Source: Firmicutes bacterium AM31-12AC
Lineage (GTDB): Bacteria > Bacillota > Clostridia > Lachnospirales > Lachnospiraceae
Assembly: GCA_003480425.1 (NCBI GenBank)
Contig: QUJA01000005.1
Coordinates: 1-64,000 of the forward strand
DNA length: 64,000 bases
Direction: 5' to 3'
Shown: in pieces, positions 37,652 through 47,706 of the stretch
Layout of the letters: each line of letters opens with the position of its first letter
How positions within the stretch are numbered: position 1 is the first letter of the stretch
Made by a program: the position numbers and the translations under genes
Notes under the pieces: generated by a model
Told to the model about the DNA's origin: nothing
The model's input: only the letters and a program-made list of their open reading frames with translations
Database searches by the model: none

Positions 37652-37671
37652 GTGTAGTTCCTTGTAAACTG
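37652..37671 (-). repeat. Right end half-site (attR side) of the mobile element
   Basis: Read on the - strand this is CAGTTTACAAGGAACTACAC, matching the left end with one mismatch. It marks the right boundary; AT-rich host-like sequence starts directly after it. Confidence 0.7.
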
Positions 37672-37689
37672 ACCTAAGCCAGACGCTAA

Positions 37690-37730
37690 GACGCAGTGCA
37701 GATTGTAATATTACAGTTTTGTACTGCGTC
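37690..37730 (+). repeat. Hairpin immediately outside the element
   Basis: GACGCAGT (37690-37697) pairs with ACTGCGTC (37723-37730), and the loop contains the palindrome GTAATATTAC (37705-37714). It sits between the element end and the ribosome binding site of the flavodoxin remnant. It may be an operator or an attenuator. Confidence 0.45.
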
Positions 37731-37755
37731 ATTTATGTTATGGGAGGTCAGAAGA

Positions 37756-38021
37756 ATGAAAGCAATCATATATACATCAAATACCGGAAGCACAGGATTC
37801 CTTTATTTACGTTACAGGGGAACTTTGATGTGAAGAAGCTTCATGGAGCGTATCGTTTCATGATGAATGTCATGGTTAAAACCGCCGGAAAGGGACTGGC
37901 AAATAAAACCGACCGTACGCCCGAAGAGGATGATATGTTAGACATGATGGTAAATGGTGGAAAACGAGTATCTTTACAGAATTTGAAGGCAGTTACTAAG
38001 TGGTATAAAAGTGTGTATTAG
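37756..38021 (+). pseudogene. Flavodoxin-domain protein, internally deleted
   Basis: GGGAGG at 37742-37747 precedes ATG 37756. The first 13 residues, MKAIIYTSNTGST, are the FMN-phosphate-binding start of a flavodoxin domain. From about 37797 a different frame continues with IPLFTLQGNFDVKKLHGAYR through KTDRTPEEDDMLDMM to TAG/TAA-free sequence ending at 38021, which is the C-terminal end of the same protein type. About 85 residues with the rest of the FMN site are missing, so the product cannot bind flavin normally. The deletion lies under 130 bases from the mobile element's right end. Confidence 0.75.
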
Positions 38022-38057
38022 CAGGAGGAAAAACGGATAGAAGCTTTAGGAGTTTTC

Positions 38058-38810
38058 ATGAGAGTAGAGACTGAAAGAATGTATCTTTATCCTTTAAGTG
38101 ATGAAGAAATGCGGTTGGTTATTGAAAATGAATCTGATCCTGAGATGAAACAGGCTTATACAGAGATGCTTGAAGGGAGTCTTTCTAATCCTGATAAGAG
38201 AATATGGTATGCCATCTGGAATATGGAATTAAAAGATGAATCAGGAATTATAGTAGGTGATAGAATAGAGTTTACGTTCGAAAAGCTTGAGCCTATCCGA
38301 GAAGAAGGTGATTATAATAATTTCAGAGTATACTTTGTTGCACATTATGGTAAAATTGCGAATAAGATGAAAATTGATATCACAACTGGAGATGAGATTA
38401 CATCTGGAGCAATTCGGTATTCTTACAAGACTATTTTGGATGATGATGAAATTGGAGTAATGGCATACAATACAGAAACTATTATTGCTGAAAAGTATGA
38501 GACCATCATACGTAGAAATATTGGAACCTCAAGAGCAAGAGATTTCTATGACCTTCATGTATTCTATAATCTGTATAAGGATTCAATTAATTTGGAAATA
38601 TTGAAGCTTGCAGTGACTAGAATTGCAAAGAAAAGAGAATCATTAGATACAATGTCTGAATGGGAAGAAATCATTGAGGACATGAAGGTGGATACAGCAC
38701 TTAAAGCACTTTGGAAAAATTATTGTGAGAACAATACATATGCATCTGAAGTTAGTTTTGAAAATGTAATGGAAACAACCTTGCATATTGCTGAAATGCT
38801 GGGATTCTAA
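38058..38810 (+). CDS. Chimeric frame: GNAT N-terminus joined to AbiEii-type toxin C-terminus
   Basis: A single open frame of 250 residues with two unrelated parts. Residues 1 to about 67 (MRVETERMYLYPLSDEEMRL through RIWYAIWNMELKD and GIIVGD) are the start of a GNAT acetyltransferase, cut before the acetyl-CoA site. Residues from about 68 to 250 match the distal part of AbiEii/AbiGii nucleotidyltransferase toxins: EPIREEGDYNNFRV, KIDITTGDEIT, NTETIIAEKYETII and RARDFYDLHVFY. The N-terminal nucleotidyltransferase motif (GSxxxxxF...D) is absent, and no AbiEi antitoxin is nearby. It is most simply an in-frame deletion scar. Whether the chimera is expressed is unknown. Confidence 0.75.
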   Translation: MRVETERMYLYPLSDEEMRLVIENESDPEMKQAYTEMLEGSLSNPDKRIWYAIWNMELKDESGIIVGDRIEFTFEKLEPIREEGDYNNFRVYFVAHYGKIANKMKIDITTGDEITSGAIRYSYKTILDDDEIGVMAYNTETIIAEKYETIIRRNIGTSRARDFYDLHVFYNLYKDSINLEILKLAVTRIAKKRESLDTMSEWEEIIEDMKVDTALKALWKNYCENNTYASEVSFENVMETTLHIAEMLGF

Positions 38811-39320
38811 ATATTCTGTTACTGTATGTCACTATTAGTAAGTGTGTATAAGGTTATATTGGTTGCTAATGAAAAAGAATTTGAAAAGTTCATATCAGAG
38901 AGCATAGAAATATAGCCACAAAGCCTACTGGGGAGTGACTATGCGACTATATACAAAAATGATTGAAATTTGCGCCCCTTTATAGTATAATGTTCAATGC
39001 TATTTTGGGGCTTCTTTTTGGAAAGAAGCCGAAAATGGGAAAAACTTCTGATAAAGATGTGATTTTGTTATAAGGTCGGCGAGCGGAGAGTAGAACTTCC
39101 GAAGAGTAAATCGGGGGATAGAACAATTCTCTTAACCGAAGAAGAAAAATTAAAAGAAATTAACCTTGTGGCGGAAGCTCTGAAGGTGGTGTAACCGGAA
39201 TGTAATTCTATATATCTTGATGCAAAAAATCATCAATTAGTACACTAATTGGTACACCTGAGAAATTGAGGAGCAGAAAAAGCCCATAAAATAAAGGTTT
39301 TTAAGGAGGTATATAGAGTT
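38811..39320. other. Intergenic scar region before ychF
   Basis: This 510-base gap holds no convincing gene. A frame from about 39075 to 39194 (VGERRVELPKSKSGDRTI, and so on, ending LVAEALKVV) looks like the tail of a lost protein. A palindrome CAATTAGT-AC-ACTAATTG lies at 39234-39251. The gap ends with AAGGAGG for ychF. The region appears to be debris left by deletions next to the mobile element. Confidence 0.5.
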
Positions 39321-40418
39321 ATGAAACTAGGAATCGTTGGTTTACCAAACGTAGGAAAAAGTACATTATTTAATTCATTAACAAAAGCAGGAGCAGAGTC
39401 AGCAAACTATCCATTCTGTACAATCGATCCGAATGTCGGTGTTGTTACTGTTCCGGATGAACGTCTGAATGTATTGGGAGAGATGTATAACACAAAGAAA
39501 ATCGTTCCGGCGGTAATTGAATTCGTTGATATTGCAGGTCTTGTAAAAGGAGCCTCAAAAGGAGAAGGACTTGGAAACCAGTTCCTTGCTAATATCCGTG
39601 AAGTAGATGCTATCGTGCATGTAGTAAGATGTTTTGAGGACAGTAATATTGTGCATGTAGATGGAAGTATCAATCCTCTGCGTGATATTGAGACAATCAA
39701 TTTAGAGTTGATTTTTTCTGATCTTGAGATTTTGGAGAGAAGAATTGCTAAGACAACAAAGGTTGCAAGAAACGATAAAGAAGCAGCGAAAGAATTAGAG
39801 TTGTTAAACAGAATAAAAGCACATCTGGAAGACAATCGTCTGGCTAAGAGCTTTGAGGCAGAGTCTGATGAAGAGCAGGAATTAATCGACAGTTATAATC
39901 TTCTGACAGCTAAACCAGTTATTTTTGCGGCAAATGTATGCGAGGATGACCTGGCAGATGATGGTGCTCAGAATGCAGGAGTGCAGGCAGTACGAGAGTA
40001 TGCAGCACAGGAAGGCTTTGAAGTATTTGTTGTATGTGCTCAGATTGAGCAAGAAATCGCAGAATTGGATGATGAAGAGAAGAAGATGTTCTTAGAGGAT
40101 CTTGGCTTATCGGAATCCGGACTGGAAAAACTGATCAAAGCAAGTTACAGCCTGCTTGGACTGATCAGCTATTTGACAGCCGGAGAGCCTGAGGTTCGTG
40201 CATGGACAATCAAGAAAGGAACAAAAGCTCCACAGGCAGCAGGTAAGATTCATTCTGATTTTGAAAGAGGATTTATTCGTGCAGAAATCGTAAGTTATGA
40301 TGATCTGATCGCATGTGGAACACATGCTGCAGCAAGAGAAAAAGGTCTTGTACGTCTGGAAGGTAAAGATTATGTCGTACAGGATGGAGATATCATCGTA
40401 TTCCGTTTTAATGTATAA
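39321..40418 (+). CDS. ychF: Redox-regulated ATPase/GTPase YchF
   Basis: A 365-residue Obg-family P-loop protein associated with ribosomes and translation initiation or stress. Motifs are GLPNVGKSTLFNSL (G1), DIAGLVKGASKGEGLG (G3 region), a coiled-coil insert around residues 130-170 and the C-terminal TGS domain with AWTIKKGTKAPQAAG. AAGGAGG precedes the ATG. It begins the second core block and is followed by the 11-mer repeat and lgt. Confidence 0.95.
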   Translation: MKLGIVGLPNVGKSTLFNSLTKAGAESANYPFCTIDPNVGVVTVPDERLNVLGEMYNTKKIVPAVIEFVDIAGLVKGASKGEGLGNQFLANIREVDAIVHVVRCFEDSNIVHVDGSINPLRDIETINLELIFSDLEILERRIAKTTKVARNDKEAAKELELLNRIKAHLEDNRLAKSFEAESDEEQELIDSYNLLTAKPVIFAANVCEDDLADDGAQNAGVQAVREYAAQEGFEVFVVCAQIEQEIAELDDEEKKMFLEDLGLSESGLEKLIKASYSLLGLISYLTAGEPEVRAWTIKKGTKAPQAAGKIHSDFERGFIRAEIVSYDDLIACGTHAAAREKGLVRLEGKDYVVQDGDIIVFRFNV

Positions 40419-40432
40419 CTTGTAGAAAAATA

Positions 40433-40443
40433 TTCGACTTGAA
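40433..40443 (+). repeat. Partial dispersed repeat (3' 11-mer)
   Basis: TTCGACTTGAA, 14 bases after the ychF stop codon and upstream of the lgt ribosome binding site, in the same orientation as all other copies. Confidence 0.55.
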
Positions 40444-40475
40444 TAATGGAATCAGCTGGATAGAGGAGAAAAAGA

Positions 40476-41335
40476 ATGCATTATGATATCAGTTTCCAAA
40501 TTTGGGAATAACATTTGATCATGTTGGAAAAGTGATTTCGCTGCATGGATTTGATATCGCATATTATGGGATCATCATAGGAACAGCAATTATGCTTGGC
40601 TTCTGGATTGCGACAAGAGAAGCAAAGCGGACAGGACAGAATCCGGAAGATTATCTCGATATGGGGATTTTTGGCGTGATTGTAGGAATTGCCGGAGCTA
40701 GAATTTATTATGTTATATTTTCATGGGATATGTATAAGGACAATATATTAGATGTCTTTAATCTGAGAGAAGGCGGTCTTGCGATTTATGGCGGTGTGAT
40801 CGGTGCAGTTATTGCAGTCTTAATTTGTGCAAAAGTGAAAAAAATCAGCGCTCCACTGATTTTTGATACGATTGCAATGTCATTGGTAAATGGTCAGATG
40901 CTTGGACGATGGGGAAATTTCTTTAATCGTGAAGCGTTTGGTGAATATACCGATTCACTGTTTGCTATGAGACTTCCGGTAGATGCGGTAAGAGACAGTG
41001 ACATTACAGAGAAAATGTGGGCACATGTACAGACAATTCGTGGTGCTCAGTACATTCAAGTGCATCCGACATTTTTATACGAATCATTCTGGTGTGCTTG
41101 TGTATTACTTGTTTTGTTCCTGTATAGAAAGCACAAAAAATACAATGGAGAATTATTCTTGATGTATTTGTTTGGATATGGCCTTGGAAGAGTCTGGATT
41201 GAAGGACTTCGTACAGATCAATTGATATTGCACAGAATTGGAGTTCCGGTATCACAGCTTTTGGCGGCGCTTATTGTCGTAACCGCAGGAATAATTTTGA
41301 TGATTCAGAAAATCAGATATACGAAAAAGAAGTAG
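40476..41335 (+). pseudogene. lgt: Prolipoprotein diacylglyceryl transferase, frameshifted near the start
   Basis: Integral membrane enzyme that lipidates prolipoproteins on the outer face of the membrane, about 286 residues if repaired. ATG 40476 with AGAGGAG upstream begins MHYDISF, then reaches a stop at 40509-40511. One extra C at 40496-40497 gives MHYDISFPNLGITFDHVG, the normal start, and the rest of the frame is intact. Hallmarks are GRWGNFFNREAFG and HPTFLYESFW. An alternative is initiation further inside the second frame, but this would lose conserved N-terminal residues. Since lgt matters for envelope biogenesis, a sequence error is likely. Confidence 0.88.
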
Positions 41336-41340
41336 AAGAA

Positions 41341-41376
41341 ACATGCAGTGTGCGAAGAGTGTGCTGCGTGTTTTTT
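41341..41376 (+). terminator. Rho-independent terminator after lgt
   Basis: ACATGCAG and CTGCGTGT form the stem (one mismatch) around a 15-base loop, followed by TTTTTT at 41371-41376. Confidence 0.75.
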
Positions 41377-41527
41377 CTATTTACTAAAAGGTCATATAAG
41401 GAAAAAGAAAGCGACTTTTCGCACCAGGCTTGTCATTTTATTAACAAATATGTCATAAAGATGTGATGAAATAATACATTTTTTGTTCAATGTATCGGAA
41501 AAGAAACAAAAACCAGAAGGGATTCTA

Positions 41528-41556
41528 TAGACTTTTGAAGAATTTAGAGATATAAT
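41528..41556 (+). promoter_or_regulatory. Predicted promoter of nifJ
   Basis: TATAAT at 41551-41556 with a weak -35 (TAGACT, 41528-41533) at 17-base spacing. Further upstream, ATACATT (41474-41480) and AATGTAT (41489-41495) form an inverted repeat that may bind a regulator. Confidence 0.45.
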
Positions 41557-41613
41557 AAAATTACATGTGAAAGAATAACTTTTTGCAATGTACTATTTAA
41601 GGAGGAACAAGAA

Positions 41614-44600
41614 ATGGCAAGAAAAATGAAGACCATGGATGGTAACCAGGCAGCAGCTCACGTTTCATATGCTTATACAGAAGTTGCAGCTATTTACCCT
41701 ATTACACCATCATCTGTTATGCCAGAGCACGTTGACGAATGGGCTACAGAAGGTAGAGAGAATATTTTCGGACAGACTGTACAGGTAACAGAGATGCAGT
41801 CAGAGGCAGGAGCAGCAGGAGCAGTACATGGTTCCTTATCAGCCGGAGCTTTGACAACAACATTTACAGCATCACAGGGATTACTTCTTATGATTCCTAA
41901 CTTATATAAAGTTGCAGGAGAGCAGTTACCAGGTGTATTTAACGTATCTGCTCGTGCGTTGGCAAGCCACGCATTGAACATTTTCGGAGATCATTCAGAT
42001 GTTTATGCTTGTCGTCAGACAGGTGCTGCTATGCTTTGTGAGTCAAGTGTTCAGGAAGTTATGGATTTAACACCAGTAGCACACTGTGCAGCATTGGAAG
42101 GAAAACTTCCATTCATCAACTTCTTTGATGGATTCAGAACATCTCATGAGATTCAGAAAATCGAGACATGGGATTACGAAGATCTGAAAGATATGGTTAA
42201 CATGGATGCAGTTGACGAATTCCGTGCACATGCACTGAATCCAAATCACCCATGTCAGAGAGGTTCAGCTCAGAACCCAGATATCTTCTTCCAGGCAAGA
42301 GAAGCATGTAACCCATATTATGATGCTCTTCCAGGCGTTGTTCAGAAATATATGGACAAAGTTAACGAGAAGATCGGAACAGATTACAAACTGTTCAATT
42401 ACTATGGAGCAGAAGATGCTGAGCACATTATCGTTGCTATGGGATCTGTTTGTGACACAATCGAAGAGACAATTGATTACTTAACAAAAGCCGGAGAAAA
42501 AGTGGGTGTTGTTAAAGTTCGTCTTTACAGACCATTCAGCGCAGAAGCTTTGATTGCAGCTATTCCGGACAGCGTTAAGAAGATTTCTGTTCTTGACAGA
42601 ACAAAAGAGCCAGGATCACTTGGCGAGCCACTGTATTTAGATGTAGTTGCAGCACTTAAAGGATCTAAATTCGATGCAGTACCTGTATTCTCAGGACGTT
42701 ATGGATTAGGTTCTAAAGATACAACACCTGCACAGATCGTAGCAGTATATAACAATGATGAAAAACCAAGATTTACACTTGGTATCGTTGATGATGTTAC
42801 AAATCTGTCATTAGAGACAGGCAAACCACTTGTTACAACACCAGAAGGAACAATCAACTGTAAGTTCTGGGGTCTTGGAGCAGATGGTACTGTAGGTGCT
42901 AACAAGAACTCTATCAAGATTATCGGTGACAATACAGACATGTATGCACAGGCTTACTTTGACTATGATTCTAAGAAGTCTGGTGGTGTAACAATGTCTC
43001 ACCTGCGTTTTGGTAAATCACCAATCAAATCAACTTATTTGATTCACCAGGCAAACTTTGTTGCATGTCATAACCCATCATATGTAAATAAATACAACAT
43101 GGTTCAGGAATTAGTTGACGGTGGTACATTCCTTTTGAACTGCCCATGGGATATGGAAGGTCTTGAGGAGCATTTACCAGGACAGGTGAAAGCTTTTATT
43201 GCTAACCATGACATCAAACTTTACACAATCGATGGTATCAAGATTGGTAAAGAAATCGGACTTGGCGGACGTATCAATACAGTTCTCCAGTCAGCATTCT
43301 TCAAACTGGCAGCTATTATTCCAGAGGAAGAAGCAATTGACCTTATGAAGAAAGCAGCAAAAGCTACTTACGGAAGAAAAGGTGACAAGATTGTACAGAT
43401 GAACTACGATGCTATTGATGCCGGTGCAAAACAGGTAGTAGCCATCGAAGTTCCAGAAAGCTGGAAAGATGCAGCTGATGAAGGTCTTTTCGCTCCACAT
43501 GTAGATGAAGCAGGAAGAAAAGATGCCGTATCATTTGCTAAGAATATCCAGGCTAAAGTAAATGCTCAGGAAGGTAATACACTTCCAGTATCTGCATTTG
43601 CAGATTATGTAGATGGTTCTACACCATCAGGAACATCTGCATATGAGAAACGTGGTATCGCAGTAGATATTCCAGTATGGAATCCAGATACATGTATTCA
43701 GTGTAACCGTTGTGCATATGTATGTCCACACGCAGTTATCCGTCCGGTAGCTCTTACAGAAGAAGAAGCTGCAAAAGCTCCAGAAGGAATCAAGACACTG
43801 GATATGATCGGTATGCCAGGAATGAAATTCACAATGACTGTTTCAGCTTATGACTGTACAGGATGTGGATCTTGTGCTAACGTTTGTCCAGGTAAGAAGG
43901 GTGAAAAAGCTCTTACAATGGCAAACATGGAAGAGAACGCTGGAGAACAGCAGTACTTCGATTTCGGTACAGAGATTCCTGTAAAACCAGAAGTTGTTGC
44001 TAAGTTCAAACCAGAAACAGTGAAAGGAAGTCAGTTCAAACAGCCATTGCTTGAGTTCTCAGGAGCTTGTGCTGGATGTGGTGAGACACCTTACGCTAAA
44101 TTAATTACACAGTTATTCGGAGATAGAATGTACATTGCAAATGCAACAGGATGTTCTTCAATCTGGGGTAACTCTTCACCATCAACACCTTACACAGTAA
44201 CTCCAGAAGGAAAAGGACCAGCTTGGTCTAACTCACTCTTCGAAGATAATGCTGAGTTTGGTTATGGTATGCTTCTTGCACAGAATACAATCAGAGACAG
44301 ATTGAAAGGTAAAGTAGAGAAGATTGCTGAAGTTGCTGAAAAAGAAGATGTAAAAGCAGCAGCAAAAGAATATCTTGATACATTTACAAATGGAGCAGCT
44401 AATGGTGCAGCAACAGATAAACTTGTAGCAGCATTGGAAGCATGCTCATGTGACCTTGAAGAAAGAGCTGAAGTACTGAAGATGAAAGACTACCTGTCTA
44501 AGAAATCTCAGTGGATCTTCGGTGGAGACGGATGGGCTTACGATATCGGATTTGGTGGTGTTGACCATGTTCTTGCAAGTAAGAAAGATATCAATATCAT

Positions 44601-45162
44601 GGTATTCGATACAGAGGTATATTCTAATACAGGTGGACAGTCTTCTAAAGCTACTAAGACTGGTGCTACAGCTCAGTTCGCAGCAGGCGGAAAAGAGACT
44701 AAGAAGAAAGACCTTGCAAGCATGGCTATGAGCTATGGTTATGTATATGTTGCACAGATTGCTATGGGTGCTGATTTCAATCAGACTGTAAAAGCAATTG
44801 CAGAGGCAGAGGCTTATCCAGGACCATCACTTATCATCGCATACGCTCCATGTATCAACCATGGTATTAAGAAGGGTATGAGCAAAGCTATGACAGAGGA
44901 ACAGCTTGCAGTAGAATGCGGATACTGGAACAACTTCAGATTCAATCCAGCTGCTGAAGGCAATAAGTTTACTCTTGATAGTAAAGAGCCTAAGATGGAA
45001 GGATATCAGGACTTCCTGAACGGAGAAGTTCGTTACAACGCTCTGAAGAGAGCTAATCCAGAAAAAGCTGACAGACTGTTCGCAATCAATGAGCAGGAAG
45101 CAGCAGAGAGATATGATTACCTGAAGAAGTTAATCACACTCTATGGAGAAGAAGAGAAATAA
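41614..45162 (+). CDS. nifJ: Pyruvate:ferredoxin (flavodoxin) oxidoreductase
   Basis: A 1182-residue single-chain PFOR converting pyruvate and CoA to acetyl-CoA and CO2 with reduction of ferredoxin, a central step of anaerobic fermentation. It has an N-terminal TPP-pyrimidine domain (YPITPSSVMPEHVDEWA), a CoA-binding/transketolase-like region, and two [4Fe-4S] ferredoxin motifs at about 698-710 (CIQCNRCAYVCP) and 750-760 (CTGCGSCANVCP). The proximal cluster starts at CAGCGETPY. The TPP/Mg site is GDGWAYDIGFGG. AAGGAGG precedes the ATG. Codon use is strongly biased, as in highly expressed genes. Confidence 0.97.
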   Translation: MARKMKTMDGNQAAAHVSYAYTEVAAIYPITPSSVMPEHVDEWATEGRENIFGQTVQVTEMQSEAGAAGAVHGSLSAGALTTTFTASQGLLLMIPNLYKVAGEQLPGVFNVSARALASHALNIFGDHSDVYACRQTGAAMLCESSVQEVMDLTPVAHCAALEGKLPFINFFDGFRTSHEIQKIETWDYEDLKDMVNMDAVDEFRAHALNPNHPCQRGSAQNPDIFFQAREACNPYYDALPGVVQKYMDKVNEKIGTDYKLFNYYGAEDAEHIIVAMGSVCDTIEETIDYLTKAGEKVGVVKVRLYRPFSAEALIAAIPDSVKKISVLDRTKEPGSLGEPLYLDVVAALKGSKFDAVPVFSGRYGLGSKDTTPAQIVAVYNNDEKPRFTLGIVDDVTNLSLETGKPLVTTPEGTINCKFWGLGADGTVGANKNSIKIIGDNTDMYAQAYFDYDSKKSGGVTMSHLRFGKSPIKSTYLIHQANFVACHNPSYVNKYNMVQELVDGGTFLLNCPWDMEGLEEHLPGQVKAFIANHDIKLYTIDGIKIGKEIGLGGRINTVLQSAFFKLAAIIPEEEAIDLMKKAAKATYGRKGDKIVQMNYDAIDAGAKQVVAIEVPESWKDAADEGLFAPHVDEAGRKDAVSFAKNIQAKVNAQEGNTLPVSAFADYVDGSTPSGTSAYEKRGIAVDIPVWNPDTCIQCNRCAYVCPHAVIRPVALTEEEAAKAPEGIKTLDMIGMPGMKFTMTVSAYDCTGCGSCANVCPGKKGEKALTMANMEENAGEQQYFDFGTEIPVKPEVVAKFKPETVKGSQFKQPLLEFSGACAGCGETPYAKLITQLFGDRMYIANATGCSSIWGNSSPSTPYTVTPEGKGPAWSNSLFEDNAEFGYGMLLAQNTIRDRLKGKVEKIAEVAEKEDVKAAAKEYLDTFTNGAANGAATDKLVAALEACSCDLEERAEVLKMKDYLSKKSQWIFGGDGWAYDIGFGGVDHVLASKKDINIMVFDTEVYSNTGGQSSKATKTGATAQFAAGGKETKKKDLASMAMSYGYVYVAQIAMGADFNQTVKAIAEAEAYPGPSLIIAYAPCINHGIKKGMSKAMTEEQLAVECGYWNNFRFNPAAEGNKFTLDSKEPKMEGYQDFLNGEVRYNALKRANPEKADRLFAINEQEAAERYDYLKKLITLYGEEEK

Positions 45163-45198
45163 GAATAAATTACTCGATGAGAATCGGTGATTAAAGAG

Positions 45199-45230
45199 AG
45201 ACCGGCATGGAAACATGCTGGTCTTTTTTT
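45199..45230 (+). terminator. Rho-independent terminator after nifJ
   Basis: AGACCGGCATG and CATGCTGGTCT pair around a GAAA loop, followed by TTTTTTT. Confidence 0.9.
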
Positions 45231-45279
45231 ATGCAATACGTTATAATATAAAATAGATTGAAAAGAACGGATTAGATAG

Positions 45280-46791
<1,512 letters not shown>

Positions 46792-46794
46792 AAA

Positions 46795-47637
46795 ATGTTT
46801 GGATATGTGACAATTTGTGAACCTGAATTGAAGATGAAGGACTGGAGAAAATATCGTTCATATTATTGTGGATTGTGTCGGACTTTAAAGGAGAGATATG
46901 GGAATGTAGGTCAGCTGACATTGACATATGATATGACATTTGCAGTGATACTTTTGACGTCCTTGTATGAGGTGAAAGGCCTGACTTCTTCACATAGATG
47001 TAAGACTCACCTGGTGAAAAAGCAGTGGATGATCCAGAATGAGATTACAGAATATTGTGCAGATATGAATGTGCTGCTTGCATATTATCACATGATAGAT
47101 AACTGGCAAGATGAAAAGAAAGTAAGTGGATTACTTGCTTCGAAAACGCTTCATGGAAAAGCTAAGAAGATAGAGAAAAAATATAAAAGACAAAGCCAGG
47201 TGATTCGTAGAGAATTAAAAAAGTTGGCAGAGTATGAAAAGGAAAATTGTCAGAACATAGATTTACCGGCAGGGTGTTTCGGAAGGCTGATGGAAGAATT
47301 ACTTGTGTATAAGGAAGATATGTGGGAACCGACGCTTAGGAAGGTTGGGTTCTTCCTCGGAAAATTCATTTATATTATGGATGCATATGACGATTTGCAA
47401 AAGGATATGAAAGAGAAATGTTATAATCCGTTGAAGATATTGCGTTTTGAAGAAAATTTTGAAGAAAAATGTTACCAGATGCTTCAAATGATGATTGCGG
47501 AATGCAGCACAGCATTTGAGCAGTTACCGTGTCTGGTTGATGTGGAGATATTGCGAAATATTTTATACGCAGGTGTCTGGACGAAATATCGAAAAAAACA
47601 GATGGAAAAAGAAGAGAAAAAAGCGGATAGAAAGTAG
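46795..47637 (+). CDS. DUF5685-family protein
   Basis: A 280-residue, largely helical protein without signal peptide. The N-terminus MFGYVTICEPELKMKD and YYCGLCRTLKERYG are characteristic of this clostridial family, whose function is not established. Two acidic clusters stand out: YYHMIDNWQDEKK (about 98-110) and IYIMDAYDDLQKDMKEKC (about 191-208). Their spacing and helical setting recall the two aspartate-rich motifs of squalene/phytoene-synthase-type prenyl enzymes, which is an inference only. It starts 3 bases after glpK and precedes a J-domain protein gene. Confidence 0.8.
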   Translation: MFGYVTICEPELKMKDWRKYRSYYCGLCRTLKERYGNVGQLTLTYDMTFAVILLTSLYEVKGLTSSHRCKTHLVKKQWMIQNEITEYCADMNVLLAYYHMIDNWQDEKKVSGLLASKTLHGKAKKIEKKYKRQSQVIRRELKKLAEYEKENCQNIDLPAGCFGRLMEELLVYKEDMWEPTLRKVGFFLGKFIYIMDAYDDLQKDMKEKCYNPLKILRFEENFEEKCYQMLQMMIAECSTAFEQLPCLVDVEILRNILYAGVWTKYRKKQMEKEEKKADRK

Positions 47638-47706
47638 ACTTTTTTTAAAAAGTAGTATATGATTGTAACGTTACATTGATAGAAACATAATAGAATGGAG
47701 TATTAA

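Larger units (their letters stand above)
31768..37671. mobile_element. Integrative mobilizable element with serine recombinase, MobV relaxase and GH3 cargo
   Basis: This 5.9-kb block is bounded by 20-bp inverted repeats (31768-31787 and 37652-37671, 19 of 20 matching). The left part, 31.8-34.8 kb, is clearly richer in GC than the flanks and is read on the - strand. It holds a serine recombinase remnant, a small conserved gene, a MobV relaxase, a RepA_N-like initiator and a Cys-rich VLP remnant. A divergent unit on the + strand has an XRE repressor and a membrane-anchored GH3 hydrolase. Large serine recombinases leave the two inverted attP half-sites at opposite element ends, which fits the terminal repeats. 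The recombinase is broken, so the element should not excise by itself but could be mobilised if complemented. Confidence 0.8.

Noticed and set aside
38058..38810. Functional AbiE toxin-antitoxin system
   Set aside because: The nucleotidyltransferase half of the toxin and the antitoxin gene are absent.
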